This document shows positions 7,152 through 11,050 of a stretch of DNA of 11,050 bases, piece after piece. Every line of letters begins with the position of its first letter. Position 1 is the first letter of the stretch. The notes beneath the pieces were generated by a model. It was given only the letters and a program-made list of their open reading frames with translations, ran no database searches and was not told the DNA's origin. Both the position numbers and the translations under genes were made by a program. The DNA is from JBCCMB01 sp039026555 (lineage in GTDB: Bacteria; Pseudomonadota; Alphaproteobacteria; Caulobacterales; Hyphomonadaceae), in contig JBCCMB010000094.1 in the NCBI GenBank assembly GCA_039026555.1, positions 1 to 11,050 on the forward strand, in the 5' to 3' direction.

Positions 7152-7889
7152 ATGGACGAGAGTCAAAAACCGGCGATCATTCTCGTCGCCCCGCAAATGG
7201 GTGAGAATATCGGCGCGGCGGCCCGTGTGATGGCGAATTTCGGCCTCTCAGACCTGCGTTTGACTGCGCCGCGCGACGGCTGGCCCAATGCCGCCGCTGA
7301 GACGATGAGCGCCGGCGCTCTCAAGAGGCATGTCAACGTACAAGTATTTGGGACGCTCGAAGCAGCGATCGCTGATTTATCATTCGTTCTCGCGACGACG
7401 GCGCGCCCGCGCGGCATGGAAAAGCCGGTCTACAACGCCGCCGATGGGATCAACGCCATCCGCCAAACCCATGGGCGGACAGGCGTCTTGTTCGGCGCCG
7501 AAAAATCCGGTCTTCCGAATGACGCTGTCGCCCGCGCGGCCGGCATTCTCACCTACCCTGTCGCACCTGGCTTCTCATCGCTCAATCTTGCGCAGGCGGT
7601 CGCTGTGTTCGCGCACGCATGGGCGGCGAGCGACGCCTCAACGCCCGACGTGTTTTTGTCGGACGACGCGCCAGCCTCTGGGGCGGAGTTGTCCGGGATG
7701 CTTGAACATTTCGAAGCGGAATTGGACGCCGCCGGCTTCTTCTTTCCACCGGAAAAACGCAGCGTCATGGTGCGTAATCTTACAAACGCCTTCACCCGCG
7801 CCGGTTGGACGTCGCAAGAGGTCAGAACCTTTCGGGGGGCCGTAAAAGCCCTCGCTATAGGTCGCGGCAAAGCTCGCACTTATCGTTGA
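7152..7889 (+). CDS. trmJ: SPOUT (TrmH-family) tRNA 2'-O-methyltransferase, TrmJ-like
   Basis: This 245-residue protein (E. coli TrmJ is 246) is predicted to methylate the ribose 2'-O of nucleotide 32 in the tRNA anticodon loop using S-adenosylmethionine. The three SPOUT motifs are present: motif 1 GENIGAAARVMANFG (17-31) with the conserved Asn19 and Arg25, motif 2 VLFGAEKSGL (112-121) and motif 3 APGFSSLNLAQAV (138-150), which forms the trefoil-knot cofactor site. The C-terminal helical part (about 175-235, including EKRSVMVRNLTNAF) also fits TrmJ. The ATG follows GCGGAAG, a modest ribosome-binding site. The gene diverges from icd. Its stop lies inside a tandem AT-rich repeat, and the next gene has its own candidate promoter. 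Another position-specific TrmH-family activity cannot be excluded. Confidence 0.85.
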   Translation: MDESQKPAIILVAPQMGENIGAAARVMANFGLSDLRLTAPRDGWPNAAAETMSAGALKRHVNVQVFGTLEAAIADLSFVLATTARPRGMEKPVYNAADGINAIRQTHGRTGVLFGAEKSGLPNDAVARAAGILTYPVAPGFSSLNLAQAVAVFAHAWAASDASTPDVFLSDDAPASGAELSGMLEHFEAELDAAGFFFPPEKRSVMVRNLTNAFTRAGWTSQEVRTFRGAVKALAIGRGKARTYR

Positions 7890-7906
7890 TTTTTAATGAT
7901 TTTTAA
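7887..7906 (+). repeat. Exact tandem duplication of TGATTTTTAA overlapping the trmJ stop
   Basis: Two identical 10-base copies lie at 7887-7896 and 7897-7906. The first begins with the trmJ TGA stop codon. They create TTAA-N6-TTAA, one base short of the CtrA consensus spacing TTAA-N7-TTAA. No GC-rich hairpin precedes the T-runs, so this is not a standard terminator. Confidence 0.85.
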
Positions 7907-7930
7907 GCAATCGGGGCACCCTCAAACCGA

Positions 7931-7958
7931 TCGTTTGATGATTTGATGTATGATTTGA
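7931..7958 (+). repeat. Short repeats TGATTTGA upstream of the membrane protein–TIR pair
   Basis: TGATTTGA occurs exactly at 7939-7946 and 7951-7958, 12 bases apart, with a related TCGTTTGA at 7931-7938. The last copy overlaps the candidate -35 TTGAAC (7955-7960), so it may be a regulator site. It could also be simple AT-rich repetition. Confidence 0.55.
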
Positions 7959-7983
7959 ACGGCTGGCCGTGTTAACCTATCCA
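7955..7983 (+). promoter_or_regulatory. Candidate promoter for the membrane protein–TIR unit
   Basis: TTGAAC (7955-7960) is followed after 17 bases by TATCCA (7978-7983), in the 122-base AT-rich gap between trmJ and the membrane-protein gene. The -10 is weak. Transcription would begin near 7990, giving a leader of only about 20 bases before the ATG at 8012. Confidence 0.4.
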
Positions 7984-7993
7984 CAGGGATAGG
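7976..7993 (+). promoter_or_regulatory. 7-bp inverted repeat over the predicted -10; possible operator
   Basis: CCTATCC (7976-7982) and GGATAGG (7987-7993) are perfect inverted repeats around ACAG. The left arm covers the candidate -10 of the membrane protein–TIR unit, a usual place for a repressor site. CTATCCACA (7977-7985) also matches the DnaA box TTATCCACA at 8 of 9 positions. The strong ribosome-binding site GGTGGAG follows at 8001-8007. Confidence 0.45.
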
Positions 7994-8011
7994 GAATAAG
8001 GGTGGAGTAAC

Positions 8012-8644
8012 ATGTCAAACGGACGGCTGAAGCTTGGCGACGTCATGAAGGATGCGCGCCAAGGCGACAATGACGCGGTGAAGCAATTATTTTCCGGCTT
8101 TATGGGCCATCAGGAAAGCGTCGTGAAATGCGGATATCTGGGCGCGCTGGGGTTCATTCTGCCGGAACACAGTTTCTGGTGTATTTCCAATAAGCGCGTT
8201 TGCGGATTGCTCATTCGCGCCGGGGGACGGGTCAATTTCAACAGCGGATCGCTGGACTTGGTGAACTCTGTCGCGTTCAACCAGCCCTCGCTCATCCATT
8301 TGTGGCTGTTTTTGATCGGCTTCGTGTTGCTGTTCCTACTCTTGGCGGGGTCGCTAGCGTTTGCCGTCGCCGAATTCTTGCTAATGACGCTCTACTTCAA
8401 TTTTGACGTCATGCTGTTCGACTTTCGATGGGCGTTTATCATCGGCTTTTTCCTGATATTCGCCGCGCTCGCCGTGTTGCTGCTGCGCTGGATCGTCCGG
8501 ATCTATTATCGCTTGGTGAAATCAGGCTGCACGTTCTGGACGCGTGAGACCAAGCCAGTTTTTGTCTTCGCCGATCGCCACAAGCTGGCCGAGGCGCAGG
8601 AATTCATGCGCGCCTTCGCCGACGAGAAACTCTCCTACCGCTAG
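8012..8644 (+). CDS. Two-helix membrane protein paired with a TIR protein; hypothetical, possibly split PH-like fold
   Basis: I do not recognise a named family for this 210-residue protein. Residues 1-45 are charged and probably helical. Residues about 54-92 (FWCISNKRVCGLLIRAGGRV and beyond) look like the first strands of a bacterial PH-like domain, where an 'I(T/S)NKRV' strand is common. Two hydrophobic segments follow, about 96-126 and 140-163, with a short loop between them, making a transmembrane hairpin. The tail 171-210 has a strand TKPVFVFADR and a final helix KLAEAQEFMRAFADE, which could complete a PH-like fold on the same (probably cytoplasmic) side. No signal peptide or catalytic motif was seen. 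It has an excellent ribosome-binding site (GGTGGAG, 4 bases before the ATG) and lies 18 bases ahead of the TIR gene. The coding call is firm; the fold is inference. Confidence 0.8.
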   Translation: MSNGRLKLGDVMKDARQGDNDAVKQLFSGFMGHQESVVKCGYLGALGFILPEHSFWCISNKRVCGLLIRAGGRVNFNSGSLDLVNSVAFNQPSLIHLWLFLIGFVLLFLLLAGSLAFAVAEFLLMTLYFNFDVMLFDFRWAFIIGFFLIFAALAVLLLRWIVRIYYRLVKSGCTFWTRETKPVFVFADRHKLAEAQEFMRAFADEKLSYR

Positions 8645-8662
8645 CAGCGCAAGGATATCTAT

Positions 8663-9169
8663 ATGGCCCAGATTTTCACATCCTATTCGCGCAAAGATAC
8701 GCGAACCGTCGATCATCTCGCGGAACGCCTGGAACGCGCTGGACACAGCGTATGGGTGGACCGTGAAGGCATAGATGGCGGCTCGCAATGGCGCGAATCC
8801 ATCGTCAAAGCGATCAATGACGCCGACATATTCTTGCTGGTGCTGAGCGAGCATTCGGCGGCGTCGGACAATGTTCGCCGCGAGTTGGATCTCGCACAGG
8901 GCGCGCCGGCGCGCGTCATGCCGGTGCAGTTTGGGCCGGTCCAAATTCCAGAGGGCATGGCGTACCAGCTCGCCGGCGTTCAGATCATTGATATGACCGA
9001 AGATCGCGATATCGGCGTTCAAAAACTGCTGGCGGCGATGGATGAGCTGCCCGGCGCGACGCCGACAGCCCCTCAGCCTGCGGCTCAGCCGGCCGAAGAA
9101 GATCCAAAGGTCGATCTTGCGGGTCTGGGCGGCGGCGGTTTCTTGTCCCGACTTTTCGGTCGCCGATAA
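8663..9169 (+). CDS. Small TIR-domain protein
   Basis: Residues 1-128 form a bacterial TIR (Toll/interleukin-1 receptor) domain, a flavodoxin-like fold that acts as a protein-interaction module or NAD-cleaving enzyme. Box 1 is IFTSYSRKDTRTVDHLAERL (4-23), then VWVDREGIDGGSQWRESIVKA (30-50, key residues Asp33, Trp43, Glu45), the strand DIFLLVLSEHSAAS (55-68) and VRREL (71-75). Glu45 lies close to where catalytic TIRs carry the NADase glutamate, but by eye the register is off by one residue, so activity is undecided. An Ala/Pro-rich linker (131-147) leads to a Gly-rich, basic end (GGGGFLSRLFGRR). There is no signal peptide or membrane helix. AAGGA precedes the ATG at good spacing, 18 bases after the membrane-protein stop, so the two are probably co-transcribed. 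Many TIR proteins act in defence or signalling; no effector or sensor domain is attached here. Confidence 0.9.
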   Translation: MAQIFTSYSRKDTRTVDHLAERLERAGHSVWVDREGIDGGSQWRESIVKAINDADIFLLVLSEHSAASDNVRRELDLAQGAPARVMPVQFGPVQIPEGMAYQLAGVQIIDMTEDRDIGVQKLLAAMDELPGATPTAPQPAAQPAEEDPKVDLAGLGGGGFLSRLFGRR

Positions 9170-9172
9170 AGC

Positions 9173-9856
9173 CTAGCCCGGAAACACTTGAACGCCGACG
9201 GGAAAGGCGCCGTTTTCGCCGCCTTCTAGGCACAACGAGGATTCCAAGCCCTGCGTGTAACAGAACAACACCGTGTCGGACGTCCGGGTGAGCTCGTAAA
9301 ATTCGCGCGTATATCCCTCCTCAGGGAAAAACGGAAACTCCGATCCCGGCGAAGGTTCTAGCGTTCCTTCCACCCATTCCGGCAAGGTGTCTCCGGCCGG
9401 ATACATGTTCTGGTCTGGATCAATCCAGTCTTCCAGCGCGCTTTGCATCTCGTCGGCGCTCTGGGCGTATTGTAGATAGTATACATGCTTCGCCGGGAAG
9501 CTGTCGCTCCACAAAAGCCCGCCATTCTCGTCTCGGATCGTCAGGAACGCGGCCGCCTCTAAGCAATCATCGCCGACGGTGAACGCCGTCACCAAATGCC
9601 GAACGCCCGAGATCGGCGACCAATGCGAATTGGTTTGGCCTTCGCAGCCCCGCTTCACGAAATCCTCGTCGGAAAACGCGTCTGCGATAGAGGGCGGCGG
9701 CCCCAAAGCGGGCGCCTCGGGCGGCGGTGTCTCCATAGAAGTCTCCGCCGCGTCCAGCATAACCTCAGCATCGTCTTGCCCAGCCGGATCTACCGCTGTT
9801 TGGCAGGCCGCTAAGACAAATGCGCCCAATCCCGCCGCCAATCGTCTGGCCGTCAT
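9173..9856 (-). CDS. Predicted lipoprotein, hypothetical
   Basis: This 227-residue protein starts at ATG 9856, preceded by GGGGAA at about 8 bases; an in-frame ATG at 9874 would add MSGETI but has a weaker ribosome-binding site. Residues 3-18 (ARRLAAGLGAFVLAAC) form a lipoprotein signal with lipobox LAAC and lipidated Cys18, so the mature protein should be membrane-anchored in the periplasm. A low-complexity acidic/Pro-rich linker (about 20-58) follows, then a globular part with four cysteines (71, 98, 199, 209) that could form two disulfides. The composition is acidic and aromatic-rich towards the C-terminus (SEFPFFPEEGYTREFYELT, 172-190). I do not recognise a family. It converges on the TIR gene with only 3 bases between the stop codons and lies beside, but opposite to, rpsD. 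Any functional link to the TIR unit is unproven. Confidence 0.8.
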   Translation of the reverse strand: MTARRLAAGLGAFVLAACQTAVDPAGQDDAEVMLDAAETSMETPPPEAPALGPPPSIADAFSDEDFVKRGCEGQTNSHWSPISGVRHLVTAFTVGDDCLEAAAFLTIRDENGGLLWSDSFPAKHVYYLQYAQSADEMQSALEDWIDPDQNMYPAGDTLPEWVEGTLEPSPGSEFPFFPEEGYTREFYELTRTSDTVLFCYTQGLESSLCLEGGENGAFPVGVQVFPG

Positions 9857-9931
9857 TATGGTTTCCCCGCTCATTTGTGTCCGAGCCTATCTCAGCGTAA
9901 GCGCAAGGTCAGCCCAATCTGGCGTCTATAC

Positions 9932-9960
9932 TTGACGTCAGCCTTCGCATGAGCTTTATC
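9932..9960 (+). promoter_or_regulatory. rpsD: Predicted rpsD promoter
   Basis: TTGACG (9932-9937), 17 bases, TTTATC (9955-9960) is a good alphaproteobacterial sigma-70-type promoter. It predicts a start near 9967 and a leader of about 97 bases before rpsD. The -35 overlaps the palindrome TGACGTCA (9933-9940). Confidence 0.6.
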
Positions 9961-10063
9961 GCCCCTTCTCGTTTCAGAGACCATACGGGTGATGCGCATC
10001 CGCCGTTGAAATCGCGACCGCCAATAGGGGCGACCGCCGGACCGCATCGAAAATGAGGACGTC

Positions 10064-10681
10064 ATGACGAAGCGCACCAGCGCCAAGTACAAAATCGACC
10101 GTCGCGTCGGCGAAAATATCTGGGGCCGCCCCAAATCTCCCGTCAATAAACGCCCAAGCCGTCCTGGCCAACATGGTCAGCGCCGCGCCGGCAAAGCGTC
10201 TGATTTCGGTCTGCAATTGATGGCGAAGCAGAAGCTCAAAGGCTATTACGGCGACATCACGGAAAAACAATTCCGTCGCACCTATGACGAAGCGGACCGC
10301 CGCAAAGGCAACACAGCTGAGAATCTAATCGGCCTGTTGGAAAGCCGTTTGGATGCGCTGGTCTACCGCGCCAAATTCGTGCCGACGATTTTCGCGGCGC
10401 GGCAGTTTGTGAACCATGGCCACGTCACGGTGAACGGCAAGAAGGCGAACATCCCCTCCATGCGCTTGCGCCCGGGAGATGTTGTTCAAGTGAAAGAGCG
10501 GTCGCGCAATATGGCGTTGGTTCTTGAAGCGCTGGGTAGCCCGGAACGCGATTTGCCGGACTATATCGAAGTTGATCCCAAAGCGATGACGGCGACCTAC
10601 ATCCGCATGCCGGAATTGTCCGACGTGCCCTATGCGGCGCGTATGGAGCCAAACCTCGTGGTCGAGTTCTACTCGTCCTAG
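10064..10681 (+). CDS. rpsD: 30S ribosomal protein S4
   Basis: S4 binds the 5' domain of 16S rRNA, helps start assembly of the small subunit and lines the mRNA entry site. The 205-residue length and sequence fit the bacterial family: the N-terminal RNA-binding region (KYKIDRRVGENIWGRPKSPV, about 8-27), the block KQKLKGYYGDITEKQFRR (55-72), and an S4 RNA-binding domain from about 95 (ESRLDALVYRAKFVPTIFAA) through RQFVNHGHVTVNGKKANIPS. The N-terminus lacks the Cys-x-x-Cys zinc knuckle found in some S4 proteins, so it is the zinc-free type. GAGG lies about 6 bases before the ATG. Unlike the E. coli alpha operon, rpsD stands apart from rpsK, rpsM and rpoA and has its own promoter and terminator. 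Confidence 0.98.
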   Translation: MTKRTSAKYKIDRRVGENIWGRPKSPVNKRPSRPGQHGQRRAGKASDFGLQLMAKQKLKGYYGDITEKQFRRTYDEADRRKGNTAENLIGLLESRLDALVYRAKFVPTIFAARQFVNHGHVTVNGKKANIPSMRLRPGDVVQVKERSRNMALVLEALGSPERDLPDYIEVDPKAMTATYIRMPELSDVPYAARMEPNLVVEFYSS

Positions 10682-10734
10682 GTCCGGCGCGACGCCTGTC
10701 GCCGCTGCTCGCGCCTGGCGCGAAAGAGATTGCG

Positions 10735-10772
10735 CAAAGCCCTGTGGCGTGTCGCCATGGGGCTTTGTTTTG
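10735..10772 (+). terminator. Intrinsic terminator after rpsD
   Basis: CAAAGCCC (10735-10742) pairs with GGGCTTTG (10760-10767); the inner part TGTGGC/GCCATG continues the stem with two G-T pairs, closing on GTGTC. TTTTG follows. It lies 53 bases past the rpsD stop and 28 bases before the next start codon, so it should separate the two transcripts. Confidence 0.85.
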
Positions 10773-10799
10773 TGAGGACGACAGCTAGGGGCCGAACCG

Positions 10800-11050
10800 A
10801 TGGGCGACTATCCGAGCATGAAAAGCGTTGTCGAAGCTACGCGCGTCCGACCGGGCGCCTCGCCGCATCCTGATGATTTGCCCACCCATGGCGAGTTTCT
10901 GTTCCCAGGCAAGACGCACGCCCGCGATTGCTTGGAATCCGACGCCATCGCGATCAATGAGCTGCAAGACACGTTGTACGGCGAAGGCAAACGCGCCTTG
11001 CTGGTCGTGCTGCAAGGCATGGACACCGCCGGCAAAAGCGGCGTGATCAA
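10800..11050 (+). CDS. PPK2-family polyphosphate kinase, N-terminal 83 residues (continues beyond window)
   Basis: PPK2 enzymes use inorganic polyphosphate to phosphorylate nucleotides (or the reverse). The frame opens at ATG 10800 with AGGGG about 9 bases upstream and stays open to the window end. The diagnostic part is RALLVVLQGMDTAGKSGVI (65-83), whose GMDTAGKSG is the PPK2 Walker A loop (Lys79), preceded by LQDTLYGEGKR. Proline-rich N-terminal residues (PGASPHPDDLP, 18-28) are typical of the region before the kinase core. The Walker B and lid motifs that would assign a class (AMP-, ADP- or nucleotide-specific) are outside. It is separated from rpsD by a terminator, but no clear promoter was found in the short gap between them. 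Confidence 0.85.
   Translation, partial: MGDYPSMKSVVEATRVRPGASPHPDDLPTHGEFLFPGKTHARDCLESDAIAINELQDTLYGEGKRALLVVLQGMDTAGKSGVI

Noticed and set aside
7887..7993. Replication-origin-like signals (AT-rich repeats plus a near-DnaA box)
   Set aside because: Only one imperfect DnaA box was found and no dnaA, parA or repABC-type gene is nearby; a promoter region explains it better.
8522..9022. 166-residue minus-strand ORF
   Set aside because: It is antisense to the membrane protein and TIR genes, both of which have clear domains and ribosome-binding sites.

Overview
The window looks like chromosomal DNA of a GC-rich alphaproteobacterium. The evidence is the murA–DUF2948–hisD gene order, a eukaryote-like NADP isocitrate dehydrogenase, promoter-like TTGACG/TTGACC hexamers and a 205-residue S4. 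The genus cannot be fixed from the sequence; a marine or soil lineage such as Hyphomonadales, Parvularculales or a rhizobial relative would fit. Coding is dense on both strands, both ends cut through genes, and no stretch over 300 bases lacks a gene. No insertion sequence, phage gene, integrase or CRISPR array was seen.

Region 1 (1-2780, minus strand) is a housekeeping operon-like run: a 56-residue basic protein, murA (peptidoglycan precursor synthesis), a DUF2948 protein and hisD (last step of histidine synthesis, cut by the window start). A tRNA-Thr(GGT) gene follows on the plus strand at 2933-3007. Region 2 (3132-5739) has two divergent genes. One is an enoyl-CoA hydratase/isomerase-family protein with one of the two classical catalytic glutamates replaced. 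The other is a 560-residue flavoprotein with a CRP-like sensor domain, a glutaredoxin-like middle domain and a thioredoxin-reductase-like body; its canonical ligand and redox residues are missing in all three parts. A strong bidirectional terminator (5763-5800) separates it from icd.

Region 3 (5819-7889) is a divergent pair: icd (TCA cycle) on minus and a TrmJ-type tRNA 2'-O-methyltransferase on plus, sharing a 112-base region with a palindromic -10-like element and a 10-bp dyad. Region 4 (7890-9856) is the accessory part. It holds a two-gene unit of a membrane protein (soluble N-part, two transmembrane helices, soluble C-part) and a small TIR-domain protein 18 bases downstream, then a convergent predicted lipoprotein whose stop lies 3 bases from the TIR stop. 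Region 5 (9932-11050) returns to housekeeping: rpsD with its own promoter and terminator, then the start of a PPK2-type polyphosphate kinase.

The best candidate for an undescribed system is the membrane protein–TIR pair. It sits between trmJ and rpsD, which I recall as close neighbours in many alphaproteobacteria, and has its own repeat-rich promoter region. A role in signalling, stress response or phage defence is inference; the sequence does not show which.
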